Below, piece by piece: positions 12,527 through 25,100 of a DNA stretch of 64,000 bases; position 1 is the first letter of the stretch, and every line of letters begins with the position of its first letter. The DNA is from Epiperipatus broadwayi (Eukaryota; Onychophora; Udeonychophora; Euonychophora; Peripatidae). The stretch is taken from positions 425,001 to 489,000 of the forward strand of contig JAQFVV010006305.1 of the NCBI GenBank assembly GCA_028023455.1. Reading direction: 5' to 3'. The notes under the pieces are model-generated. The model saw only the letters and a list, made by a program, of their open reading frames with translations. It did no database searches and was not told the DNA's origin. Position numbers and translations under genes: made by a program.

Positions 12527-13588
12527 GTTTTTATAAATCATATATATCAGAGGAAAACAATTTATTATCAGAATTTCAGAGATGTGATTCTTCAAATTCC
12601 TCATACTTATAAAAATATCTGAGTAGATCGTGGGCATTGAAATGAAATGTCTTCTATCTCTAAGCAAGCTCAGACAAAAAACTATTCCTGGTTAGTAGAA
12701 CGCATGGTTCATCTCAGAGTTGTCAATTTTAATTGGTTTCTTAATGACGTCATTATTGGATATTTTTTTCTTAGTTATTACATGAAAATTTCCTATATTC
12801 AACTGGCAAATGCATTATTTTAACTAGTGCTTTTCTTCATTATATTGTAATTGGAAAATTATTTATTAAAAATACACAGAGAATTCCTGTTAATTTTTTT
12901 AACATTTAAAGTTATATACTGCATTTATATGGGGAGAGAAAGATTAAATTAGACAACTGATTTCTTAAATTGAATTACAGGATATTGTAAGAAATCTTTT
13001 GGGAGATTGTTTGAAATAGAACATTTTCTGGAATGATGTGGAAAAGAGAAACCGGATTAAATTGAGATTTTTATCCTGGGGTTGATTATGATTGAAAGTG
13101 ATGATGCTATATGCATTTCTTTTAGTAATTATTTATAATCGCAGGAGTCTTAAATAATTTCTGTTCTTTTGTACTTATTAGTTTTATTTTAATCATAGCA
13201 TTAAATAATTTATATTGTTTTTTATTTATTACAGTTTTATTTTAATTGTAGCAAAATATATTAACTGTATTAGACTTTTATCATCAGTTTATATAAATAA
13301 AAAAATGATCACATCATAATCATAATTATATAACAATAGATTTTACATATATCTGTATTATAAGCATTTAACAATTCTTATATAGATAGTAAACTGTAGA
13401 AATCAATTATTTTTTTGTATTAACCTATGTAGTATAAAAATTTGCATTTATTTTTTTTAAATGCACATTGTGGACTGTTCTGTATCATATGTTTATTTAT
13501 TATAAATAAAGTTTAATAAAATTTTGTATTATACATATACACAGTACATTAAAATTATTATTAGTATTAGTATATTCTGAACTGCATA

Positions 13589-13606
13589 AATGTAACCGGT
13601 TACATT
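13589..13606. repeat. 18-bp perfect palindrome
   Basis: AATGTAACCGGTTACATT is fully self-complementary. It lies about 500 bp before the Ty3-type coding remnant and could belong to that element's 5' end or to a dimeric transcription-factor site. Confidence 0.7.
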
Positions 13607-14095
13607 CTAGCAGTGGCAGAATAGCACTTACACAATCATGTGAGGTGCAATTGTGCAATCTTGTAAGCAGAAAATACAATGTCTGTGCTAATCATTGTAG
13701 AGGTCAGTGAAATGGGTAAAGATTGATATTAGAAATGAGATTAAAATGTCCGCATGTTAAAACCAAAGTAAATAGGATACACACAAATAATTGGATTTGT
13801 ATATAATGTTTGTGCATAAGAACAGTTTATCATGTGGCTAATTATTGGAATTGCTTAAAGAAGCTAAAGTTGTTTCATTCATTTTATTTTTTTTATTCTT
13901 TACGTTATTAGCAAGTGAATAAATTTGTTTTTATTATTCTAGTTAGAATTTTGTTTTCATTAAATTATTGTAGATGCATACACCCCTGTATATCGCAGAA
14001 TGCCGCAGGTCAACAGTAGAATGAAACAAGTAATAGAATGGCTGTAGTCATTAGTCCATGAAGTAAGAACTGGTTTAAGTTATTGTTGATAAATA

Positions 14096-16860
14096 ATGAC
14101 AATGTTGAACAGTAGTATTCGTGAGTTTGATATTAACAGCAAGTTGTCATGGAAAGTTTATGTTGAGCACATTGAGTGTTGTATGCTAATAAATAAAATT
14201 GAGGAAGATAGATTCAAAATCATTGTACTTTTGTTATTTGCTGACAAGAATGTTTTACAAATCACAAAACAATTGTGTGACCTGAAAACTTTTGAGAATA
14301 TTCCATATGAAGAGTTAAAAGAGAAATCAAATGCATATTTCCGGCTGGCAATTTCGAAATGGATATCTTGTCTGCATTTTAGGATGAGAAAGCAATTACC
14401 TCATGAACCATATATAGTCTATTATATAGCATTTCGTGCACCCGCAAAACAATACCAATTTGTCTCAGAGTTAGAAGGCATATTGTTGGACTAATTATTG
14501 TTTGGAATGTCTGACTATAGCCTGAGGAAAACTTTGCTGAATGAGCCAAATCTGAATTATAAGATAACCCTTGGAAAATGCATTGCACAGAAAGTAATGT
14601 TAAAAGAAGCTTCAGAATTTCAGACTTCAGTCAGTATGCAAAATAATTTGATTACTTTAAATAAAGCACAAACTGTAGGTACGAGCTTGAAAATGGCAAA
14701 GGAAAATTTGATCTGCTATTGCTGTGGTGTAAAAGACCATGTTAAGAAATTTTTTAAATTTAAAGTGAAGAAATGTTATGTTTGTAAAATTAAAGGATAT
14801 TTATCTCGTGTCTGCACAAGCAAAGACAAGAGTAGTGAAATGCAGTTAAGTCCAGACTTTAAATCATGGGGAGGCAGATTAACAGGCCAAAAAAATCTGT
14901 TAACAATATTAATGACACAGATGATGACTATTGTGTTAAAATGAACAGCAGTGCCAGCCTTTCTTTATTGTCATATAAAGACTGAATAAAAATTAATAGC
15001 AGCAGTAAAAAAAATGCACATTTTAAAATACACAAGTATTAGCTACAGATGTGAATGGCAACAGAATTGACATATGTGGAAAGGTTAATTTACCTTTGAA
15101 TATTAACGTTAAAGCTACTGTTTTACCATTACACATTATGAAGAGTAACATAAGTCCTCTACTAGGAAGAAATTGGTTTCGTCTATTGGGAATTCATCTT
15201 AAAATAATTTAAGATGGTTCAGTTGGAAACAGAAATTAGAAAGATGTTTCACCGTTTATTTAAGCCAAAATTATCTAAATTATTGGCCTGTGGATATTGA
15301 AATTTTAAGTGATGTTCAGCCTAAAGTATTCAAACCATGTAAGGTTTTGTTTGCCTTAAAAACCCAAAGTTGAACAGACTGTTAAAAATATATTCAATAA
15401 AGGTGTTTTAACTCCAGTGGGAGATTCATTATGGGCTACACCAATAGTTGCAACTATGAAATTGGATAGGAGCATTCAATTGTGTGAGATTATTCTGTTA
15501 CACATACTAAATTCATAAATAAAGGAGCGCATCCAGTCCCATTTGCATGTGAAGTTTTAGCATTGCTTCAGAAGGCGACCTTTGCAAAAATTGATTTAAA
15601 GTCAAATTTTTATCAGATACCTGTTACTGACAGAACTGCTGAATTGTTAACAATCAATACTCATCTGGGACTTGGTAAGTGCAACCAGTTGCCTTATGGG
15701 ATTATAGTCGTTTCAAATGTGTTTTGAGAAAAAGTGGATGATTTATTTCAAGGCATTTAAGAAGTTATTTGTTATTTAGATAACATTTTAATAACTGCAA
15801 ACAGAAAGTTAATTCGAAACACACGGTCAAAGTTGGATCCAGAACTAATTCTTCTAAATGTATATGGGCTATAAGTGAAATTAAATTTCTGAGCCATGTT
15901 ATAAACCAAAAAGGAAAATAACCTAACCCAGAAAAAGATAAGAGCTATTAAAAAAACTCCAAAGCCTAGGAACATAAAAAGATTTGCAAGCTTTTCTAAG
16001 ATTGCTCAACTTTTTTGAGTTACCTGAAATGGAAGTCACGTGTCCTTACACTATTGTATGAGCTACTGTCTAAAGGACAGTGCTGGAAATGGATTAAAAG
16101 AGCATGATTTAGTTTTCCATAAAGCAAAAGATTTATTAATATCTAAGCAGCTTCTTGTGCATTATAACAGCAACCAGGAAGTGATTATTACAACTGACAC
16201 TTCGGATTTTGAATAAGAGCTGTCATTTCACATCGCTTTTATGGAGGAAAACACCCTATTGCATATGCTTTGAGGATGCTAACAGTTGCTGAAAAATATT
16301 ATAGTCAATTTAATAAAGAAGCGCTGGCTATAATATTTGCTGTTAAAAAGTATCATCAATACTTGTATGAATGTAAATTCTTTATACAGATCACCCATTA
16401 CTGGGAATTTTTGGACATGATAAGAAAACTTCCGAACACCAGCCAATATTTGATTCATTGCATTAGTTTATTAGCAGCGTATGATTACATATTAATTTAA
16501 AAGCCCAGAAAAGAAATTATGCCGATGCTTGTGAATTCCAGCAAAAATAATAGAAATAAATTGGATTGATACTTGGAAGGAAAAAATTGTAAATAGCTCC
16601 AAAGTTGAAAAGTAGATTAATAATCATCCTGGATATAAAAGCTTTAGAAATTGGATTCGATTTGGATGGTCTAAAAGGCAACCAAATTACTTTGCAAGAC
16701 CTATCTGGAATATTAGTTGTATTTTAAAGATGGATCAAGTGCTCATACCATCAGAAGGTTGGAAGGAAGTACTGAGTTTGCCTTACTTATCTGTACCTCT
16801 TGAGTGTATTACATCATGTATATCTTGCATGAAGCCATGTATGGTGTACCACCACAACTT
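14096..16860 (+). mobile_element. Decayed Ty3/gypsy LTR retrotransposon (gag-pol)
   Basis: Coding remnants appear in gag-pol order. At 14096-14494 is a gag-like frame, followed by a second frame with two zinc knuckles near 14715-14815 (C-x2-C-x4-H, then C-x2-C-x-x-x-G). Between about 15300 and 15800 are reverse-transcriptase blocks: F-A-K-I-D-L-K-S-x-F-Y-Q-I, then L-P-Y-G, and Y-L-D-N-I-L at the catalytic site. RNase H follows near 16190-16400 (T-D-T-S-D, then F-N-K-E-A-L-A-I-I-F-A-V). A region near 16720-16850 resembles the start of integrase. Stops and frameshifts interrupt every part, and no flanking LTR pair was found. It is inactive. Confidence 0.8.
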
Positions 16861-16869
16861 ATTTTTTTG

Positions 16870-18990
16870 AAAATTGATATTGTTTGTTTTGAGGAACATC
16901 ATCTTTTCTTCTATTGCATTCTTGAATGCTCTGAATGTAGGTTATGGACGGTTTTGATGTGTACATAGATCTATTTTTGCTGTGCTTTGCCAGTATTTTA
17001 GGGTGTAAAATTTGATAAATATTTATTTAGAAATTAAAATTGTATTTTTGGGCCTCAATAAGTAATATACATCACTTCTAGCTAGCATTTATTTCACTGC
17101 TGGATTGGTAAGAAATGCATAGTGTTTAAATATACTCATTGTTGGGACAACATAATAGTATGACTTATGTAAACATGTAGAACTTCTTGTGATAATGCTA
17201 ATATTAAGAGGTTTCTCATTGGTCAGACAAAGGTAATAATACTCAATTATCACTTAATCTGAAAAATTTATTTTTATTATTATGTGTAAACTTTAAAAAG
17301 TATTTCTTCTAAGCAGTGAATTGTATAGCATAGTTTTTGACTAGTTTCCTTTGAAATATTGTAGATTTCCAAAATTGTTATTTATTTAATTATTTTTATT
17401 GTCAAAATAAATGTTTTATTATTAAATATGTCTTATAGTATTTATATCATCATTAACACATATTATCCAGAAATCTTAACATTATAAAACCTATTATATA
17501 ATTATATTTATGTTGGTCATTAAGAGTTCATGAACACAAAATTGAATATAATAACCACTTTGTTCAAATAGTCTGCGGATGTTAAGAAAGCATCTAAGAA
17601 ATAAATTATTCATTCATTTTCTTAATTTTAATTATTACTTTAGTCAATTGTAAAAGATTGCTTTTGTGACAAAATTATTATTTGCTTTATTCAAAAGATT
17701 TATCTTAAATTCATAAAGAATGATTTATTAGGAATTATTAGTAGATTATTCTGAATGGCCATAAAATCCCTTATTTACTCATTATGTCCGAATGCAATCC
17801 TGGTATTTTTCTTTTATGTCAAATTAAGAGTTTTTCATATATTTTATTTTAATTAAAATATTTTCTTTAAAATTATTATTATTGTCAGTTAGGTAGACAT
17901 TATCTTATGGATAAGTGTATGTCTTATCATATTTCTACTAGGATTCCATTTATTGCCTAATAATTCTTAAATGAAAGAAAGGAGTAAATTTTTAATATTA
18001 TAAATATTTAATTAAAGAACCCTGAGATTTTAATATTACAATACTAAAGAAATTGTTTTGCAAAAGAAATTATTTTAATGAACAATGTGATACAAAATAT
18101 AAGAAACCTATTAGTCTTTATCAAAAGATTTGAAATGTGGATCTAATCATAGCAATAAGATGCTTATGATGGTTATTAGATGTGTTGTAATGGGGGCTGG
18201 GGGTTGTGAAAGAGAATTTAATATAACCTAAGCATTCTATGGTGTATACTTTCAGTTTTAAGGGCATCCATGTAATTTCTAAGAGTGAATATGAGAGTTC
18301 TCCTTCTTTTAAATTTTATTAAATGTTACATATTATATTGATAATATTTATTTATTGCTATTTTTACCCATATAGTTCTTTGCATTGTACCATATATCAT
18401 TGTGGTAAAATCCTTTTGAGCTTACCCTATAGTCCTAGATAGTATTTATTTATTTCAGGGATTATATCTTGATGATTTGGATATCATTTTATATTGAAGA
18501 AGTATTGTAACTATTACTATAAATATTGTCTGAATATTATATTTTGATGATGATTTTGGGATATCGCGATTCGCTATTTTTAGTTTATACTATATAAAAA
18601 GAAAAAAAAATCTAAAGGGAAAACACTGAAGGAAAAGGCATTACCAGTTTTGCTCTTTTCTTGAATGAAATTGGGGGAATTTTAATATATATATACGTTA
18701 CTCTAGCTAAAAATAGCTTTATATTCATTTATCAATTAGTTTCGAATGGCCAGTTGGATTGACTAAAGACCTCCTATCCAAAATTTCTAAACCTGTTTAG
18801 AATTTGAAAAAAATTCTAAATTTTAATGTTATAGATATGGCAGAAGAATGTACTATTACTATATCATGAGATTATGCTAAATATGTGTGTGCATGTGAAA
18901 ATATAAAATCTAGATAATTGTTTTAAATAATTAATTACTATATTTTAAACATTTTTACTAGTGTCTTTAATTTTAGCTTCTTAATTTTTT
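16870..18990. other. No gene seen upstream of GOLGA1
   Basis: A+T-rich sequence before the first coding exon. A 5' untranslated exon and promoter must exist upstream of 19001, but I cannot place them. Confidence 0.5.
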
Positions 18991-19000
18991 TGCAATTTAG

Positions 19001-19024
19001 TTGATTTATCAATGAAATGTGAAA
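19001..19024 (+). other. GOLGA1: GOLGA1 5' UTR piece after a 3' splice site
   Basis: A T-rich tract ending in ATTTAG at 18995-19000 looks like an acceptor, placing 24 nt of 5' UTR before the start codon and implying an upstream non-coding exon. Confidence 0.5.
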
Positions 19025-19044
19025 ATGTTTGCAAAATTGCGTAA
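19012..19044 (+). promoter_or_regulatory. Overlapping upstream ORF
   Basis: An ATG at 19012 opens a 10-codon frame that ends in TAA at 19042, past the GOLGA1 start at 19025 and in another frame. It has T at -3, while the GOLGA1 ATG has A at -3, so leaky scanning would be needed to reach the main start. Confidence 0.5.
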
Positions 19045-19118
19045 GAAAATTGAAGAAGAGAATAGCCTTGGTGCCACTGGACCTGGTCTGGCTAGTCCTG
19101 TTCTTCCACGAATAGGTC
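19025..19118 (+). CDS. GOLGA1: GOLGA1 coding exon 1
   Basis: The start ATG has A at -3. The in-frame GTG two codons upstream is not a plausible start. The exon encodes M-F-A-K-L-R-K-K-I-E-E-E-N, the conserved N-terminal leader, and a Gly/Pro-rich stretch. It ends at C before GTAAGT, leaving one base of a split codon. Confidence 0.92.
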
Positions 19119-22100
19119 GTAAGTATATTTTTCAGAAGTTTTACAATGAATACAGTATTCTCCCTCTCATCATATTCATAAAATTTGATTCCAAATCTTG
19201 TGATAAATACTGAAATGTGTAGATACTAGTGTATTTATGTAATATATGTTATTAACACTTGCTTTTAGTATAGACTTTAACATGTATGTGTAGCACATAT
19301 ATACCTATATTATGGTTTTATTTTAAAATATATATTAATAAAAGAAAAAGAAAATTCTTTATTTTTATTGTTTTAAACAATAGCAAATTTTCCATACAAT
19401 AGTGCCTGCCACCCAGTGCAAGCTTTAGTAATCAATGAATGAAAGCCACAATGTAGAAACTAGTCTGGGGATATTGTATGAGTAGGCACTGGATAGGGGC
19501 TTTATGCACAAAACTTGTTGCATCGATTGATTACTAAGGCTTGCACTGGATGGCATTATTTTATGGAGAATTTGCTACTTTTATTATTGTAAAAGATGGT
19601 TCTACAACTTCAGACGATCCACATAGCATGATGGCGCTGTTGCTATTGCAAAACAAATAGATATAACATTACCAGGCTTTTTAAAAGAAAAAGATAGAGG
19701 TTTTTTTAAATATATATATATATTCATGATTACAACTACAGCCACTCTCATACAATACACTATTGAATATTCAATACTAACGTCTATATAGACTGTCACA
19801 ACACGTCGCTGATAATGTTCACATGCTAGCGATGTTGGGGAAATCTTGACTTCCTCAACATCTAAGTGTTTGAACAGTTTACAGGCCATAAGATCTATTA
19901 ACGGTCTTGTAAACAGCATATTTCTGTGCTTTCGTCTAGAAACAGCGCCATCCAGCGGTGTGGATCATTCGAAGTTGTAGAACCTAAAAAATAAAAGGTG
20001 AAATAGGAGTAGCTAAAAGCTAAAAATTTCTTCCCACCCACACCTCTCCCTTTTTTTTTTTTAAAAAAAAAAAGATTTTTGATACTATAAAATTCTTTTT
20101 ATGATAAATTATGAAAAATTATGTGATTTATATTAATTAGATTAGATAAAATAATCTACTTTATGAAAACTATAAATTCAAACAATAATATCAAAACTGG
20201 AAAATTTAAAAATGTTTTCCATTAATGAAATATTAATTTACCACCAACTGCTATTTTTAACCAATTTTATCTTATATTAGCCAAAATGTTTAATATAAAT
20301 TTATATTTTAATTTTATTTATGTATTTAGTATATATAAAAGATCTTAATCTCAACAACTTTCAAAAAATAAACAGTTTAAAACTAAAACAACTTTGTGTG
20401 CAAAACAAATAAACACAACAGATCTCTTTTTATAAAGTGATAATTTTGACCGCAACTATATTCAATAAAAATGAAAATAAAATTATTCTTTTAAAGATCA
20501 CGTATATCTTTTTTTTTAATTCACAGTGAGGGCTAACTATTACAATATATTTTATTTTTAATTATCATAATGTAATACAACTCATCTTATTATCAAGATT
20601 ATGAAGAAAATATTTTATTAAAAACTTTTTTCAATTAAAGTAAGTTTTATTACCAAGTCTTATGTAAATGATAAATAATGAGGAGAATGTAGCAGAGCAA
20701 AATGGATGAAGAAAATTCATCTTTCCAAAGAAGTTAAGTCAAAGAAAATTTTAATAAGCAAGGATAAGATTATTATTTTTAATAGTGATTTGGTTAATTA
20801 TTTTTTTCCAAAACTTCATCATTTAACCAAAATCCAGAGCTTACTGCTTAAAAAAAAAAGTCTATCATTAAATATAATAGCTGCGAATGAAGGTAGTCTC
20901 AGAAATAAAGTCAAGAAAGTACAAATTTCATTGTTTTAAAAATTAAATAAATTTATTTAAATCTGAATGTCACAGTAGCAGTTAGGTTTATAAGGATTAT
21001 ATAAAATTGTGAACCACAAGCTTTTAACAACAAGATTCAATTATTAACTGTCTATGGTTTTAAAATGCAATTTTATACCTAATTTTTTGCAAGAATTTGT
21101 CATTAGAAGTTTGCATTTCAAGATCTTTGCAAAATTAAATTATTGATCCTTTTTATATTCGTGTGATATTATTATATTTATGTTTTGTATGTTAATCTCT
21201 AACACTATTAGTTGGATTGTTCTATGTAACTTTTTCTTCCAGGTTTTATTTATCATTCACCCAAGGAACTCACCAGTAGGATATATATATCAACTTACTT
21301 TTGCATATTTCATGATCAATATTGAGGTTAATTCTTTAATTATCTTGCCTTTTAATTTATTACAAAGTGTTGTGCTTTTCTTGGAATGAACTGAAAGAAT
21401 AATAATAACTTCTTAGATTTTAAAATGACTCAACTCTAGGGTTTTTTTTTTTTCTTAATCTTTATTATAAGATTGTCTATTCATATGGATAATTTGTTAA
21501 CCTAATTTTTTCTTTAAAATTTTTTCAATCTCCACATATTATGTATTAATTTAGTTTTTGAATCATATTCTTTTGTTAGTCTTGACTCATTCTCAGACAA
21601 AGTCTCAAAACAGTTGTAGAGAAAGCTCAGATGTCATTCATTCATAATTTATTTCTAACTATAATTAGTTGTGTTTTTGATTTTGTTCTGAAGTGAGAAA
21701 TGTTTTAGCACTTTTGCCCAATTCTTTAACATTCCTGTAAAATGCATAAATAATCTTCATATCCTAACACAAAAAAAAAAATTATGTAATTTATTTGGGC
21801 TTCAATCAGTCAGAGATCCAAACAACAAATTACAACTTTATATAGGAGCCAGAACTATAAAACTATTTGCATTTGGATCAAAAAATACAACAACAATGAC
21901 ACATATCTTTCCATTAGCACTTACAAGTTATTCTGCTCTAAGACGCATCTAAAAATCACTTTTAAGTAAAATCTGAGAAGAAATATTTAAGTAAAAATTA
22001 TATTAATGCAGAAGAAATCTTTAATATACTTTGTGTGTGTGTATATATATATATGCTATTTAAACCCCAAAAAAAAAAAATATTTAGCAATTTTGTAACA

Positions 22101-25100
22101 TATTTACTTAAAGCAAATTTTTTTAGATATTAGTATATAGACAGATTTCATTAAGGGGGGGGGGGGGGTATAAAAAATTACTACAGAAATGAAATACATC
22201 ATTTTATAATACAAATCTATGTACATTCTAAATAAATAAATTATTAAACTTTCAGGGTTGGTGTGGATATATATATATATATTCATATGCAGAAATCATT
22301 TAGTGCAAAATACAGATATCATTAGGACATTAGATTCTTGTCTGTTGTCATGAAATAAACGTGACATTTTGATAATTAATTTAGTTGAGATTATGAATGA
22401 GAATGTTGGTTAATTTACATTCTCAAATTAATCTTGTGCATATTCATTATGTTTTTTGATACATGAACATGCAATAGAATATCATGTATCTGTTGAAAAC
22501 TAGATCATAGACATTTAAACGGAGCCATTTTTCCAAACTTTTCTATTTCTTGCTATGCTCCTCTAATAAATAGTCTTTTTTTTTTAAAATTTTTCATTCA
22601 GTTTCCCCCTGCTATTCCATTGTATTTCATAATGTCCAAGTCAACTACTATTTTACTTTATAATTTTCTCAATATATCATAAATGTATAATGTGTAAAAA
22701 GGCAAAAGTATTTTTACTTTTTAAATTTTGTCAAAGATTTGGTATCTTCTTGCTTACGTTTTACCTTACTGTCCTATCTCTTATAAAATATGTCACTAAA
22801 CTAATTATTTGTCATTCATCTGTTCTGACTTCCATGGGTAATCTAGCTATGAATAATTTTCATATTATAATTTGTAAAGATATTACTTGTACCTGCATGT
22901 TTTCCTACTATTATAACTAGATTGTCTTCTGTGATTAAAATTTTGCAATGCATTTTGTTTCTGTTTCATTGCAATTGCAGAATTTTACCAATTAGACTTT
23001 CTTATATAGCCATTTAAATATAATATTATAACAAAATATCTAGCCTGCTGTCAAACACATAAAGTACTTTTAAAAATTTTATTCTTGGCAGAAACATGAA
23101 GTAGATAATCTAAGAGAGTGACTTTGAAAGCTGCATGGTATCACAAGCATATTTTTTTATCTTTATAGTCAACACATCAATATTAATTTGAACAATCTAG
23201 GTCAGTCTTTATTCTCTAATAATGTTGAGATACTCATTTACTGTCTAACACTGTGTAGCTATATATTAATGTTATTTTCCAGATGTTAAACAGTTGCGTA
23301 AGGGATGCTTTCTAATGGGAATTTGTAGCAAAATGTAGCCTGTCAAGATTTTTTTTTATGTAGACCCTTTTGACATGGCAGTTGTCACCAGTCTTCAGTA
23401 TACTTTAGATAATATAACTTGTTATATTTTTGTTGCCATTATTTTATTTCATCAATACACATAGATTAATATTTGTGTCTATTGATAATCTATTTTTAAT
23501 TTAACTTGTCTGCAATGCATATATTGTGCAAACTGATGATGTTGAAATTGTTTTTAAAATTTTTTTTTTTTATTTTATATATAATGTAAATCCTTATATA
23601 TGTAATAGCTTTAGAAATATATCTGATGAGTGTAAAAATTCCAAACCACTCTCCATAATTCATATATTTTGTTAATAACCTCCACATTCTTATTAATATT
23701 TCTATATATATATATATATTGTAATTATGAACTGTTGAATTATAAAGCTTGAATTTATTTGTAATCAAATATATGTGACTCTCACAGAAAATGTGATATT
23801 TCTTTCTACTTTAATATATTATGTAATAATAATTCATATATAACAAGGAATTTATATTTATAATAATTAATGACTGTCAATCAGATTTATAATTTGTTAA
23901 AGCACTTTTCTGTTTTGCAATTTGTTCCCACTATCCACCATTAGTGTCACATAATATCATTCTTTCCCATGGTATACTTTGTTTTGAATTATCTAAGTCA
24001 AAATAAAAATAATGGTTGTATTTTTTCCTCATTTAATCTTTTTAAACTTTTCAATTTTTCTTTTCCAAATTCATATCTTTAAACCCTCCAGTCTTTTCTC
24101 CATTTTTTTCAATTATTCAAGTTTCAGTTTTCTTTATCTTTTATGCCCTTTTTTTGTAATTTCTCTACTTCTCTGTTTATTCTTTTTAATTTATTTTTTT
24201 TAAATTATTTGTTTATGTTTATAGTTATGTCTCTGTTAATATTTCTATCCTTTACAATATCTTACGGTTTTTGTCTTTTATAAATTCTTTTATTAACAGT
24301 TCTATTGCTAATTCAAGTTTTTGCTTTTTTACTTTTTTTCGTAGTTCATTATTTTTATTATAATATTAATTGTTTTAAAAAACAATTCCCATCAATTGTT
24401 TTTATTTAATTTATTGGCTTTTTTTTTTTTTTATTATTTTTGCTTATAGGAATATTTTTTAATTAGTTGGATATGAATTATCCAACCAATTTGAAAACTT
24501 ATTCCTATCTTTTTAATTTAATGCAGGCTTATATATTTATTTTTGGATCAAAAGTTTTCACATTCTTTTAAAAGTTGGTTTTCTGAAGATTAATTGCATT
24601 TTTCAAAAATTGTTATAATTTTTCTACTATTACATTATGATCTGAATCTCTAAAGCTCTGTTCTTTTAATATTGTAAATTCTATTTTTAAACAATATATA
24701 TTTCATGTAATTCTTTCAATATCCAAGACCTCCTTTAATAATCATAATCTTCTGATCCTCAAAAAGCTATTACCATCAACATGGGCATTTTAGTTTTTAA
24801 CAAAATTCGATCTTTTTAAGAAAGTAAAATCAAAAACTTATCATTTATGAAATATTGTGTCATGAGTACATTATATTCAATAAAAAGTTGTTTTTTTTTA
24901 AATTTGTTTAAAAAGGAAAAAAGGTTTCTAGTAAATTTAGATTTTTATATTATAACTATAAAATTATAAGCTTTAACTCAGACTAAAATATTATAATAGA
25001 TATACGAAGACCGTATAGAGAAAAGCTTTGATAAAATACTTTTTTAAACAGTATGTCCTTAGCTGACTAAGATATATACTGTTTAAAAAAATATTTTATG

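Noticed and set aside
24012-24203. 63-codon Phe/Ser-rich ORF
   Set aside because: It is a T/C-rich low-complexity tract without protein features.
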